NCBI GenBank assembly: GCA_019912425.1
Contig: JAIOIU010000011.1
Location: 1 to 64,000, forward strand
Length of the DNA stretch: 64,000 nucleotides
Origin: Candidatus Methylomirabilis tolerans
GTDB lineage: Bacteria; Methylomirabilota; Methylomirabilia; Methylomirabilales; Methylomirabilaceae
Direction of reading: 5' to 3'
Below, in pieces: positions 1 through 8,235 of this stretch. Within the stretch, counting starts at the first letter, position 1, and each line of letters starts with the position of its first letter. A program made the translations under genes and the position numbers. The notes below the pieces were generated by a model. It worked only from the letters and a program-made list of their open reading frames with translations, had not been told where the DNA came from and ran no database searches.

Positions 1-324
1 TCGCCTGCGTCCACACTCTGTCCATGCTCGGTCCATACATGATTCAGCAGTGCTTCTTTTGAGGATGCGTATCCCGATCAAATCCACCACCCATTCCGGT
101 CGATGATCGCCGGTTGCCTCGTAAGCAGGATGCCAGTCCAAGAGGCTGCGATTGAGCGTAGTGAACCAAGCGTAGGGGGAGACAGGGCACTGTGACCAAT
201 GCAGGAGACTCAAGATGACGGGGGTGTGATCTGCATAACGACGAAGTCCTTTGACTTTTGCACTCAATCGAGTAAGGTTAGAGCAACTTCCGAGAGGAGG
301 GAACGCTGTGAAAGATGCTGCCCG
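1..324. other. Gene-poor left edge; possible partial minus-strand frame
   Basis: No complete gene is recognised here. On the minus strand a frame stays open from roughly position 215 to the window edge and contains a segment reading DWHPAYEATGDHRPEWV, which looks protein-like but matches no family I know. It could be the 5' part of a gene running off the left edge, or chance. The 16 bases at 87-102 recur in inverted orientation at 2512-2527. Confidence 0.25.
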
Positions 325-639
325 ATGAAGCTCACCCGCTACACCTACCTCCTGACTTTGAATGATAGAAAGCGGCATGAGCACGTTACTGAGCAGGGGG
401 CCGTGAAGCAATTTACGGTGCAGTATGAGACCTTCATTGAGGGGAACTGGTGCCCGGTTATTCGCTACGATACAGCCCATGGCTTTCCGCATATGGACAG
501 GATCCGCCCCGATGACACCGTGGAGAAAATCCCCCTGCTCACCAAAGACCTGGGAGAGGCGTTGACGTTTGCTGATCAGGACATCGACGAGAACTGGGCA
601 CGGTACAAAGAGGCGTACCTGAAAAGGAAGAGAGCATGA
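325..639 (+). CDS. Small conserved hypothetical protein (DUF7718-like)
   Basis: This encodes about 104 residues from ATG 325. An in-frame ATG at 199 exists, but the first 42 residues it would add are Cys/Arg-rich and look non-coding. The segment WCPVIRYDTAHGFPHMDRI followed by a D-x-V-E-K-I-P-L stretch resembles small conserved hypotheticals that I associate with DUF7718, often found beside DUF5647 proteins. Its stop overlaps the start of the next gene (GCATGA), so the two are probably translationally coupled. A GGAGGG sequence lies at 295-300, somewhat far from ATG 325. The function is unknown. A two-gene toxin-antitoxin-like arrangement is possible but nothing in the sequence proves it. Confidence 0.55.
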   Translation: MKLTRYTYLLTLNDRKRHEHVTEQGAVKQFTVQYETFIEGNWCPVIRYDTAHGFPHMDRIRPDDTVEKIPLLTKDLGEALTFADQDIDENWARYKEAYLKRKRA

Positions 640-905
640 CAGACCAAGAGCTGTTCACAAAAAACCTGAAACTGTCAACGGAGTTCGATCTCTACCTCCT
701 TGAGCATCCCGAGGTTGCCGAACAGATCCCGGAAAACGCCCTAGTCGTCCTCCTGCCAGAGGATGACCAAGAACTATGCGAGAGAAACCTTGCGTTGGCA
801 AGAGCTCGCCGGGAGTCTAGGCAGGCAGTGGTGTATGTCAGGATCGAGAAGGTCGCCCCACCCCGATCACGACTGGTAAAACCAAGGGTAGAGGTGGCGG
901 CTTAA
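636..905 (+). CDS. DUF5647 family protein
   Basis: This 89-residue acidic protein has the pattern I know from DUF5647: an N-terminal NLKLSTEFDLYLLEHPEVAE helix, then PENALVVLLPEDD and a D-Q-E-L-C-x-x-N-L segment. The ATG overlaps the stop of the upstream small gene by four bases, which supports a two-gene operon. The role of the family is unknown. The C-terminal 20 residues are basic (PPRSRLVKPR) and may be disordered. Recognition is from memory of the family pattern, not from a search. Confidence 0.6.
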   Translation: MTDQELFTKNLKLSTEFDLYLLEHPEVAEQIPENALVVLLPEDDQELCERNLALARARRESRQAVVYVRIEKVAPPRSRLVKPRVEVAA

Positions 906-985
906 AGTGCGCCGTTAGATGGAGATCCTGTAGGGTTTCGCGAGGATTCTGCCTGGCTGTCGGATTAACTCCTAGCATCTACAAT

Positions 986-1186
986 TTGAAGGTGACCTGC
1001 GACTACGCCCAGGCCGTCCTCGACGCACTGGTTGAGGGCGGAGTAATCGCGGTCTTCAATTTCGCTCCCGCCCAACTTACCGGTCCCGATTCGGTGAAAA
1101 TCCAGAACGTTGACCTGTCAGCTCTGCGGAAAACTCTGAGCTACCATATCGCCCGGACAGAGCGGCCACGATCCCGCACGCCTTGA
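986..1186 (+). pseudogene. rex: C-terminal remnant of redox repressor Rex
   Basis: The translation contains QAVLDALVEGGVIAVFNFAP followed by a V-K-I-Q-N-V-D-L-S segment and LSYHI. This is the usual C-terminal end of Rex, the NADH/NAD-sensing repressor (Rossmann-domain end plus the swapped C-terminal helix). Only about 60 of some 210 residues remain. The DNA-binding winged helix and most of the NAD domain are absent, and the frame upstream of 986 shows no Rex sequence. It therefore cannot bind DNA and is best called a 5'-truncated remnant. Identification rests on motif recognition and is fairly confident. Confidence 0.7.
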
Positions 1187-1576
1187 CACCCCCACCTATT
1201 GCTTTCGGCTATCTGGATCGATCTGTAGAAATATCCGGTTCGATATGAGACCCTATTCCCCCTTTTTGGTTCGGCATGGGGAGTGAGAGGTGACGCAGGG
1301 TGAGAGCCGCCAGACCGTTAGATGGCCTGTGCTGCCGAGATGTCAGGAGTGGATTATCCGTTGAGAAGAAGGCGACAGCTTGTTGGGGAGAGGATTACGA
1401 AGTGCATATTACGGGGGTGTAATCTGCACCACACTCGGTAGTAGACGCGGTTCCCGCGAGCACCGCTAACTTTCGCTCCGATGCCTCACACGAGGTTCCG
1501 GGGGCTCAAGGTGCTCGCTTTGACCGGTACCGAATAGGTGACCGGCGCGAAACCCGCCGCGGGTTTCGCGAACGAG
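1187..1576. other. Intergenic stretch without recognisable gene
   Basis: About 390 bases with no convincing coding frame on either strand. The 18-base motif at 1411-1428 (ACGGGGGTGT-r-ATCTGCA) repeats, with one mismatch, the sequence at 218-235 upstream of the DUF7718-like gene. No promoter, terminator or RNA gene was recognised. Confidence 0.5.
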
Positions 1577-2296
1577 TCAACCGCCTCGTTGGACCTTCCT
1601 TTTCGGCGTGCTCTTCTTCAAGTCCTCAATCTTTTCCTTAAGTGCGAGCGGCTGAATCAGATTCTCGACAATGTCCAGAACCAAGGTAAGGTCATCCAAC
1701 GACGGGTTGTGTGCTCTGTGAGCAGCAGCGTGACCCGCGTCAAGTGCGGCTTCAAGAGTCTCTCAGCTCTTCGAGCTGAGATAGCCGTCCTCGACAAGTT
1801 TCTCCAACTTGGCTTGAAAGCCACCTATGTCACCGATGGTCGCATTCATGAACGCATCGACAATAGCCCTTGCGCCCATCAGAGCCAATCGTCTGCTGTT
1901 CGCGTGCAGTGCGACGTAGACCTCCTTCAAGAGGGATTCGATCTCATCGGGCAGGTCATATAGCCACCGCGGAGATTGCCTTGAAACGGGAGGAGGGTAG
2001 AACTCTGTATCATCGGTGTTTAGGGCATGAGATACAACGCGCCTTCTCAGAGTCACGGCCCCGCAGCCTTTGCACTCGAGAATGGTATTCGCCGTCCGCC
2101 AGTCGATGGAGAATCGCCCTTCGTCCACTTCCTCAGACTCATTGACGACGCTGACGGCGATGACGTCATGTCTCGTCTGGCGCAGACACTGGTTGCAGTG
2201 AATCCATTCTATCTTGTTTTCGGCACTCATATCTCTGCGGTCCAACTGTTGAGTAGACTGGTCAGCCCCATTCGAGGAGATTTGCGATTTGGTCAA
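1577..2296 (-). pseudogene. DUF4145 protein interrupted by in-frame TGA
   Basis: The N-terminal part has two cysteine pairs (CNQC and CKGC) that probably form a zinc ribbon, followed by the helical DUF4145 core with ANSRRLALMGARAIVDAFMN. The frame meets TGA at 1763-1765 right after GYLSSKS. Reading on in the same frame to TGA 1577-1579 restores a normal DUF4145 tail: ETLEAALDAGHAAAHRAHNP and then LDIVENLI. One nonsense codon therefore splits an otherwise intact gene of about 240 codons. The likelier start is ATG at 2228-2230 (MSAENKIEW). DUF4145 proteins are often accessory to restriction or defence loci, but none is visible nearby. A sequencing error cannot be excluded. Confidence 0.7.
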
Positions 2297-2680
2297 ATCT
2301 ATAATCTTATCCAGCGCTTAGCAAGAAATTTTCAACGATCCGGAAGATGTCAAACATTGCGGAAACGGTCAGCCTATTCCACTTGACCAGCAAGGACTCT
2401 CCACCTCCAAGTGGGATGTCACCCTTGGCATCGCAGTGCAGGTTACAACCACGAATCTACAACAAGATCGAAATACCTGGTCGAGCTCAATCGGAAGAGG
2501 TGGCCGGTTTACGACCGGAATGGGTGGCGCAGTGGGCGTACGCGTCTTGTCGAGGCAGAGGTTGACGAGCCGTACGCGCACTACATGGCCAGAACGAGAG
2601 ATGCTTGCACGTATGGTAGCGCGTGCGGGCGCGGATGTCCGGCTCGGAAGGCGGGGTGAAGCGAACCAGATTGACGCGGC
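2297..2680. other. Intergenic stretch without recognisable gene
   Basis: About 380 bases. Several overlapping open frames exist on both strands, but their translations are low in hydrophobic residues, rich in Arg/Pro/Ser and match nothing I know. It is probably degraded sequence continuous with the remnant that follows. Confidence 0.5.
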
Positions 2681-2806
2681 TCACAGGCTCGAACGGCGGA
2701 AAGCCTTGGAACAGCGCAGGTACGCATCCTCGACCTCGATGCCGAGCGCGACCTTGGGGAGTTTGCCATGCACGGCCGCCTGGCGGGCGGAGTCGGCACA
2801 GCTCTC
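2681..2806 (-). pseudogene. Remnant of a PPOX-type FMN flavoprotein (tentative)
   Basis: Directly after the FKBP stop, the minus strand reads ARQAAVHGKLPKVALGIEVE and then D-A-Y-L-R-C-S-K-A-F-R-R-S-S-L before TGA at 2681-2683. This resembles the C-terminal part of pyridoxamine-phosphate-oxidase-like flavoproteins (GKxPxxxLxIEVEExFxHCxKAxxRSxLW), where the position of the TGA is normally a Trp codon (TGG). Only about 40 codons remain and no start is visible. I judge it a decayed fragment. The match is by motif memory and is moderate at best. Confidence 0.45.
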
Positions 2807-2813
2807 AGGTACG

Positions 2814-3485
2814 TTACTTCACGATCTCCAGCAGTTCCACCTCGAAGACCAGCGTGGCGCCGGGCTTGATCTTCGGGGGCGCCCCCCGGACGCCGTAGGC
2901 CGCGTCGGCAGGGCAGACCAGCTTGGCCTTACCGCCGACCTTCATGGTGACGACGCCTTCGGTCCAGCATTTGATCACGCCGTTGAGCGGGAAGGTGGCC
3001 GGTTGCCCACGCTGCACGGAGCTGTCGAAGACGGTGCCGTCGATCAGGGTGCCCGTGTAGTGCACCTTCACCGTGTCGCTGGCCGTTGGCGAGGGTCCGG
3101 TGCCAGGCTTGAGCGTGGTGACAATCACGCCAGAGGTCGTCCTGGTCGCCCCCTTCTCGGCGGCGGCCTTGTCGAGGAACGACTGGCCCTGCTTCTTCTC
3201 GACGGCGGCGGTGGCGGCCTGACGCGACGCCTGCAACTCCTGGACCTTGCTGGTGTAGGCGGGCAGTTCGACCTTCCGCGTCCGATTCAGGACCCCGTCG
3301 GCGAGACCTGACTTCACCAACTCCAGTTCGGCCTCGCTGAGATTGAACGAGCCGAGACTCTGGCTGAGCGCGAGCCCTAGGGCATAAAACGTCTTCTGCT
3401 CCTCAGTCTTCAGCTCCTGGCCCCTGACGACGCCGGCCGCGCCGACGGTCAGGAGGACCACGATGCACGCGACGATTCGATGCAT
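2814..3485 (-). CDS. FKBP-type peptidyl-prolyl cis-trans isomerase, exported
   Basis: This 223-residue protein starts with a signal peptide (residues 1-22, ending around GVVRGQ). A short helical FKBP_N dimerisation segment follows (about residues 28-90), and then a complete FKBP_C domain (about 135-223) containing VKVHYTGTLIDGTVFDSS, the Trp of IKCWTEG, and AAYGVRG with LVFEVELLEI at the end. The layout is that of periplasmic or outer-membrane FkpA/Mip-type isomerases, which speed proline isomerisation during envelope protein folding. It lies 45 bases downstream of metK on the same strand and may be co-transcribed. The ATG is preceded by AAAGGGG. Confidence 0.93.
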   Translation of the reverse strand: MHRIVACIVVLLTVGAAGVVRGQELKTEEQKTFYALGLALSQSLGSFNLSEAELELVKSGLADGVLNRTRKVELPAYTSKVQELQASRQAATAAVEKKQGQSFLDKAAAEKGATRTTSGVIVTTLKPGTGPSPTASDTVKVHYTGTLIDGTVFDSSVQRGQPATFPLNGVIKCWTEGVVTMKVGGKAKLVCPADAAYGVRGAPPKIKPGATLVFEVELLEIVK

Positions 3486-3530
3486 GAGGGCCCCTTTCTG
3501 AAAGGTGGAATCTTCCGTCCCTGCCTTTAG

Positions 3531-4691
3531 TTACGCTCCCAACCGGCCGGCGTCTTTTCTCAGCCCATCGGCCTTATCGGTCCTCTCCCACGTAAAATCA
3601 GGTTCTGTGCGACCGAAATGGCCATAGGCCGCGGTCTGCTTATAGATCGGACGTCGAAGATCGAGGGCCTTGATCATCCCGGCCGGAGTCAACTCGAAGT
3701 GAGTACGGACCATTTTCATCAACTCCTCATTCGGGATCACCCCTGTCCCCTTGGTGTCCACAAATACCGATACCGGGTCGGCGATGCCGATCGCGTAGGC
3801 CAGTTGAACCTCGCATTTTTGGGCCAGACCAGCCGCTATGAAATTCTTTGCAATATATCTGGCATTATACGACGCAGATCGATCCACCTTCGTCGGGTCC
3901 TTCCCGGAGAAGGCGCCGCCGCCGTGGCTCCCGACCCCGCCATAGGTATCCGCAATCAGCTTCCGACCGGTCAGTCCCGTATCGCCGTGAGGGCCACCGA
4001 TCACAAAGCGACCGGTAGGGTTGATGTGGTAGGTAATCTGGTCCAAGTCCACCAACTCCTTGGGGAGGACCGGGAGGATCACCTGCTCAATGATGTCTTC
4101 GCGGATCTGCTTTAACTGGACCTCCGCGCTGTGCTGAGTGGAGATCACCACCGTATCGATGCGATTCGGCTTCCCATCGACGTATTCGACCGTCACCTGC
4201 GATTTGCCATCCGGCCGGAGGTAATCCAGGATTCCCGTGCGACGGACCTCTGCCAGGCGTCTGCACAGCTTATGGGCCAGCATAATCGGCATCGGCATCA
4301 ACTCAGGCGTCTCATCGCTGGCATACCCGAACATCAATCCCTGATCACCGGCCCCCTGGACATCAACTCCCAACGCGATATCAGGAGACTGCTCCTGAAT
4401 TGCGCTGATTACGCCGCAGGTCTCGTAATCAAAGCCGTATTTCGCCCTCGTATAGCCAATGTCCCTGATCGTCTCGCGGACCACCCTTGGGATGTCCACA
4501 TAACACTTGGTGGAAATCTCCCCGGCCACAAAAGCCAAGCCGGTCGTAACCAGCGTTTCACAGGCCACGCGACCGTAGGGGTCCTGCGCGAAGATGGCGT
4601 CAAGCACGGCATCAGAGATCTGGTCCGCGATCTTATCGGGGTGACCCTCCGTCACCGATTCCGACGTGAACAGATAATGCTTGAAAGGCAT
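3531..4691 (-). CDS. metK: S-adenosylmethionine synthetase
   Basis: This full-length 386-residue MetK makes S-adenosylmethionine from ATP and methionine in the cytosol. Visible signatures are [17 protein letters not shown] near the N-terminus, the hexapeptide GAGDQG with LMFGYA (about residues 114-122), and [17 protein letters not shown] (about 257-273). The start is well supported: ATG 4689-4691 is preceded by a strong GGAGGAGG ribosome-binding site. A good sigma-70 promoter lies about 55 bases upstream. SAM from this enzyme would serve the methyltransferase domain at 26.7 kb and the radical SAM protein at 56-57 kb, though it is a general housekeeping gene. Confidence 0.98.
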   Translation of the reverse strand: MPFKHYLFTSESVTEGHPDKIADQISDAVLDAIFAQDPYGRVACETLVTTGLAFVAGEISTKCYVDIPRVVRETIRDIGYTRAKYGFDYETCGVISAIQEQSPDIALGVDVQGAGDQGLMFGYASDETPELMPMPIMLAHKLCRRLAEVRRTGILDYLRPDGKSQVTVEYVDGKPNRIDTVVISTQHSAEVQLKQIREDIIEQVILPVLPKELVDLDQITYHINPTGRFVIGGPHGDTGLTGRKLIADTYGGVGSHGGGAFSGKDPTKVDRSASYNARYIAKNFIAAGLAQKCEVQLAYAIGIADPVSVFVDTKGTGVIPNEELMKMVRTHFELTPAGMIKALDLRRPIYKQTAAYGHFGRTEPDFTWERTDKADGLRKDAGRLGA

Positions 4692-4743
4692 AAATCGATC
4701 CTCCTCCCCTTCTAAGTTTCAGGTTTCCCAGTTTTGATTTGCG

Positions 4744-4771
4744 ACTTTAGCACACCGCTACCGGTTGTCAA
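4744..4771 (-). promoter_or_regulatory. Sigma-70 promoter of metK
   Basis: Read on the minus strand: TTGACA (4766-4771), a 16-base spacer and TAAAGT (4744-4749). The leader to the metK start would be about 45 bases, too short for a SAM riboswitch. Confidence 0.7.
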
Positions 4772-4813
4772 GAAAAAGCCACGGCTTGGCCGGCCTTACT
4801 CCGACGTCGGTCC

Positions 4814-5338
4814 TCACGTTTCAACGAATTGCTCCCATCGGCCCTGGGCCTTCAAGATCAGATCGATCACCTCCCGGACCGCGCCACGGCCGCCTGCCTG
4901 CGTGGTCACATAGACGACCTGTGCCCTCACCTCTGCAGCGGCATCAGCCGGCGCCGCAGAAAGGCCGACCCGATTGAGCACGGGGAGGTCGTTCAGATCA
5001 TCACCGATGTACGCCGCCGCCTCATCGGTCAGGCCGTGCCGATGCAGGAGCATCTCGTACACCTCGAGCTTGTTCAGCGCCCCCTGGTGGACCTCAGAGA
5101 TGCCCAACTCTTTCGCGCGGTGGGTCACCGCTCCAGACGTACGCCCCGTCAGGATCGCTGTCAGCAATTCCGCTTGCTTGGCCATGCGAAGACCGAAACC
5201 ATCTCTCACGAAGAAGGCCTCGGCCTCAATCCCTTCAGCATTATAGAAGATCCGTCCGTCGGTGAGCACGCCATCGACGTCCATGATAAGCAGACGGATC
5301 GCCTTCGCCTTTTCCTGGAGCCTCAGATCGATGGACAT
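4814..5338 (-). CDS. kdsC: 3-deoxy-D-manno-octulosonate 8-phosphate phosphatase
   Basis: This 174-residue HAD phosphatase removes the phosphate from Kdo-8-phosphate in the third step of Kdo synthesis. HAD motif I is DVDGVLTD (residues 20-27), motif II lies in AILTGRTSG, and motif IV is IGDDLNDLPVL. Its small size without a cap domain fits the tetrameric KdsC family. Kdo pathway partners kdsD (7.3 kb) and kdsA (15.3 kb) are on the same strand. In many Gram-negatives kdsC sits with lptC-lptA, but those genes are not adjacent here. Confidence 0.95.
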   Translation of the reverse strand: MSIDLRLQEKAKAIRLLIMDVDGVLTDGRIFYNAEGIEAEAFFVRDGFGLRMAKQAELLTAILTGRTSGAVTHRAKELGISEVHQGALNKLEVYEMLLHRHGLTDEAAAYIGDDLNDLPVLNRVGLSAAPADAAAEVRAQVVYVTTQAGGRGAVREVIDLILKAQGRWEQFVET

Positions 5339-5379
5339 GGGAATTCCTCACAACATAGCGTTCAGCCGTCGGCTTCGGA

Positions 5380-5471
5380 CAAACCCCCCTGACCCCCCTT
5401 TCATAAAAGGGGGGGAATACTTATACGTTTCCTTTCCTCCCCCTTTCATAAAGGGGGATTGAAGGGGTTTT
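5380..5471. repeat. Dispersed palindromic element (NPPDPPFIKGG type)
   Basis: Two arms, AACCCCCCTGACCCCCCTTT and its near-inverse GGGGGATTGAAGGGGTTTT, flank a short spacer, each with an inner CCCCCTTTCATAAAGGGGG hairpin. Read through on the plus strand it gives NPPDPPFIKGG and PPPFIKGD, a signature I know from small dispersed intergenic repeats in many bacterial genomes. A related copy is at 57639-57713. It separates kdsC from the ArnT-like gene and could form strong RNA hairpins. Confidence 0.75.
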
Positions 5472-5515
5472 CGTGCGCCGTAGTGCGGTCGCTACCGCAT
5501 GGGCTGCTCTTTTCA

Positions 5516-7273
5516 TTACAATCGCGCCCGATTCGTGACCAAAACAAAGTCCCGCTGGCGGTATGAATGGACCGCGAGTCGCATGAGCGGGGGGTTGGCT
5601 TGTCGTTCTAACTCTTCATATTGATGTGTTGCGAACAGCCCGAAGACCTGTCTATCGACGGCAAAAGCTGCGTGAACCTCATCGGGTGTCTGGAGTTCCG
5701 GCACCGGAGACGGTCGATCCAGATAATAGAGGATATCCTCACCTAACGACCGGCCAGGGTGAAAAATCACCAAGGGGGAATCGCCCACAGCCGCACGAAC
5801 CTGCCGGGCAATGGCCTTTGCGGATTCATATCGGGCAAGCGTGGGATAAAAGTACTGAACAAGACCGATGGTCATCACGACAGCGATCGCCACAACGCTT
5901 GAAAACATGGCTTGCGGTCGGCACCTGCAGGCGGCATAGAGAACACCTATGCACACGATGCCGAGAAACAGCGCAAGGGGGATGGACCAGAAATCAGGGG
6001 GGATGAGGAATCGCAGTTGAATAAGTCGCGGCCCGGCAATGAGACCTGCCACGCCGATCAGGCCCAGAAGGAAGGTCACGACCCTGAGCAGGCGAGCTTC
6101 CGCTGACGGTACCGGGTCTACGGACCGAAGGAGATAGTCCCAGTATCGGGCTATCAGCAGAGCAAAAGGCGGGATGAGATAGACAAGAAACCGCTCGGCC
6201 TTTCCTGCCGGCAGGCTCAACAGGACGAAAAAGCCGATCGACCAGACGCGGAGCAGCAGGTCGGCTTCGTCGCAATGGCGGGAACGAGACCTGAAGAGCA
6301 TCAGACCCGCACAAGGCAGAAAGAGGCTCCAGGGAAAGAACACCGCAAAGATCATCACGAAATAGAAAAACGGTGAGTTGGGCGCGTAGACGATGCGGGC
6401 CAGATTCTGGCCGACAAAAAAGTTCCGGTTAAACTCATCGCCTAACTCCAGATAGTAGGGTACGGTGACGAGTAGAAAGACGGCCATTCCGGCCAGAAGG
6501 AGTGGAACCTCCGCAAGAATCTTCAATCGCCGCGTGAGCACTAAAAAGACGAATCCCGCACCCGCCGGCAGCAGGAAACCTACGGGGCCTTTCAGCATGG
6601 TTGCCACGGCCATCGACAGGAAGGCGACACAGAGATAGCCAAACCGACGCCTGCTCCCCCGATACGCCAGATAGAAGGCGAAGAATGCAAGATTCATCCA
6701 GAACGCGAGCTCGACATCGAATCTTGCCTGATGGGCGTGCCAGACAGCGGACAGTGTGGTGGTCGTGATGATCGCCGCGATAATGCCAAGGCGCCGATCG
6801 AACAGCAGCTTCCCGCTGAAGTACGCCAGGAACACCATCCCGATCCCAAAGGTCGCTGATGGAAATCGAACAGCAAACTCACTCGGCCCCCACAGCACAA
6901 GAGAAAGCGCCATGAGCCAGAAATGCAGTGGGGGTTTATTGAGGTAGGGACGCCCCTCGTAGACAAGCTGCAACCAGTCCCCGGTCCTGACCATTCTTCG
7001 CGCAATGGCCGCATACATCCCCTCATCACCTCTCAGCGGTGTACCCAGATGCGAGTAATAGACGAAAAGTCCCCAGAGAGCCAGGAGGGTCAGGACCAGC
7101 CACTCCTTTTCCAGCAACCTCCACGCACTCTCCTTTGCAAGAGGGAATATTTCGAGGATTTTAAGAACTGAGGCGGGATTTCTCTTGCACTCCCACCCGT
7201 CCCCTCCCCCCTCGAGGAAAAGGGGACGAATGGGGGGTCGCACTTCGCACTTCGGACCTTGCACCTCGCACAT
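5516..7273 (-). CDS. ArnT-like membrane glycosyltransferase (GT-C, GT39/GT83 type)
   Basis: This is a polytopic membrane protein of about 530-585 residues. The first periplasmic loop carries the GT-C acidic motif, TPLRGDEGMYAA (Asp/Glu at about residues 83-84 counted from ATG 7273), followed by NKPPLHFW, as in ArnT and related PMT-superfamily enzymes. About 11 hydrophobic spans follow. Such enzymes use polyprenyl-phosphate sugars to modify lipid A, core or protein acceptors in the periplasm. The start is uncertain. ATG 7273 lies 3 bases after kdsD, but its first 40 codons fall in repeat DNA. TTG 7117, preceded by AAGGAGAG, begins nearer the conserved region. The sugar and acceptor cannot be told from sequence. 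Confidence 0.88.
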   Translation of the reverse strand: MCEVQGPKCEVRPPIRPLFLEGGGDGWECKRNPASVLKILEIFPLAKESAWRLLEKEWLVLTLLALWGLFVYYSHLGTPLRGDEGMYAAIARRMVRTGDWLQLVYEGRPYLNKPPLHFWLMALSLVLWGPSEFAVRFPSATFGIGMVFLAYFSGKLLFDRRLGIIAAIITTTTLSAVWHAHQARFDVELAFWMNLAFFAFYLAYRGSRRRFGYLCVAFLSMAVATMLKGPVGFLLPAGAGFVFLVLTRRLKILAEVPLLLAGMAVFLLVTVPYYLELGDEFNRNFFVGQNLARIVYAPNSPFFYFVMIFAVFFPWSLFLPCAGLMLFRSRSRHCDEADLLLRVWSIGFFVLLSLPAGKAERFLVYLIPPFALLIARYWDYLLRSVDPVPSAEARLLRVVTFLLGLIGVAGLIAGPRLIQLRFLIPPDFWSIPLALFLGIVCIGVLYAACRCRPQAMFSSVVAIAVVMTIGLVQYFYPTLARYESAKAIARQVRAAVGDSPLVIFHPGRSLGEDILYYLDRPSPVPELQTPDEVHAAFAVDRQVFGLFATHQYEELERQANPPLMRLAVHSYRQRDFVLVTNRARL

Positions 7274-7275
7274 CG
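7185..7275. repeat. Degenerate repeat DNA at the 5' end of the ArnT-like gene
   Basis: A C-rich/G-rich inverted pair (CCCGTCCCCTCCCCCCTCG and GGGGACGAATGGGGGG) is followed by a stutter of CACTTCG/CACCTCG units (CGCACTTCGCACTTCGGACC). Translated on the minus strand it gives MCEVQGPKCEV, typical of stutter repeats rather than protein. It resembles the other small dispersed elements in this window. Confidence 0.5.
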
Positions 7276-8235
7276 CTACACCACCCCAGCCCTCAGGAGA
7301 TCGTGCAGATGGATAACCCCCTCCGGCCTCCCTTCGGGATCCACGATCAGCAGAGAGGTGATCGTATGCCGCTCCATGATCTCCAACGCCCTGGCCGCGA
7401 GGACATCCCCGCCGATGGTCTTGGGGTGAGACATCATACAATCCCTGACCTGTTGCTGCAGCAGATCGATCCCTTGCTGGAGCGCCCGTCGCAGGTCACC
7501 GTCGGTAATGATCCCGGTGAGGATCCCGGCCTCATCCACCACGGCGGTCATCCCAAGCTGCCTTCTTGAAATCTCGGCAATGGCATCACGCATGAGCGCG
7601 CCCTGAGCGATAATAGGAAGCTGCTCGCCGACATGCATGAGGTCCTTCACTCGCCAGAGCAGCCGCCGTCCCAGGTTTCCGGCCGGATGCAACAGCGCAA
7701 AGTCCGCATCGGTAAAACCACGTTGCTCGAGCAGGACCACGGCAAGTGCATCGCCCATTGCCAAGGCTGCGGTCGTGCTGGCGGTCGGAGCCAATGCCAG
7801 CGGGCAGGCTTCTTTCGCCACGCCGACATCGATCACAACGTCGCTCTGCCTGGCAAGGGTAGAGGTAGAATTGCCGACCAGCGCGATCAGCGCGAGACCG
7901 AGCCGTTTGATCGCGGGGAGCAGGCCGACGAGCTCATCCGTCTCGCCGCTGTTCGACACCGCGATCACGACATCACCACGGACCAGCATCCCCAGGTCGC
8001 CATGTCCCCCCTCGGCAGGATGGAGAAAGAACGCAGGGGTTCCGGTGCTGGCCATGGTGGAGGCAATCTTCTGAGCGACCGAGCCGGACTTACCCATGCC
8101 GGTCAGCACAACCCGGCCCCGACAGTCCAAGAGGATCTCGATAGCCCGGTCGAACCGCTCATCAAGCTTTGGGATCAAGGCCAGGATCGCCTCGGCCTCG
8201 ATCTGCAGCACGTGTCGTCCTCGATCGACAATCAT
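7276..8235 (-). CDS. kdsD: Arabinose-5-phosphate isomerase (KpsF/GutQ type)
   Basis: This 319-residue protein interconverts ribulose-5-phosphate and arabinose-5-phosphate, the first step to Kdo. It has an N-terminal SIS domain (about residues 30-180) with TGMGKSG, HGDLGM and VAVSNSGETDEL-type signatures, then two CBS domains (about 205-319) ending in HLHDLLRAG. Length and domain order match KdsD/KpsF. Its ATG overlaps the stop of the upstream GT9 gene (ATGA), so they are co-translated. It clusters with kdsC, kdsA and LPS core genes, consistent with LPS rather than sugar-alcohol metabolism. Confidence 0.95.
   Translation of the reverse strand: MIVDRGRHVLQIEAEAILALIPKLDERFDRAIEILLDCRGRVVLTGMGKSGSVAQKIASTMASTGTPAFFLHPAEGGHGDLGMLVRGDVVIAVSNSGETDELVGLLPAIKRLGLALIALVGNSTSTLARQSDVVIDVGVAKEACPLALAPTASTTAALAMGDALAVVLLEQRGFTDADFALLHPAGNLGRRLLWRVKDLMHVGEQLPIIAQGALMRDAIAEISRRQLGMTAVVDEAGILTGIITDGDLRRALQQGIDLLQQQVRDCMMSHPKTIGGDVLAARALEIMERHTITSLLIVDPEGRPEGVIHLHDLLRAGVV

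Noticed and set aside
2436-3311. Long plus-strand open frame of 291 codons
   Set aside because: It lies opposite the FKBP gene, is Arg/Gly/Leu-rich with no family features, and is a shadow of the high-GC coding strand. The minus-strand FKBP protein is unmistakable.
4692-4771. SAM riboswitch upstream of metK
   Set aside because: The predicted promoter leaves a leader of only about 45 bases, too short for any SAM riboswitch that I know, and no conserved core is visible.
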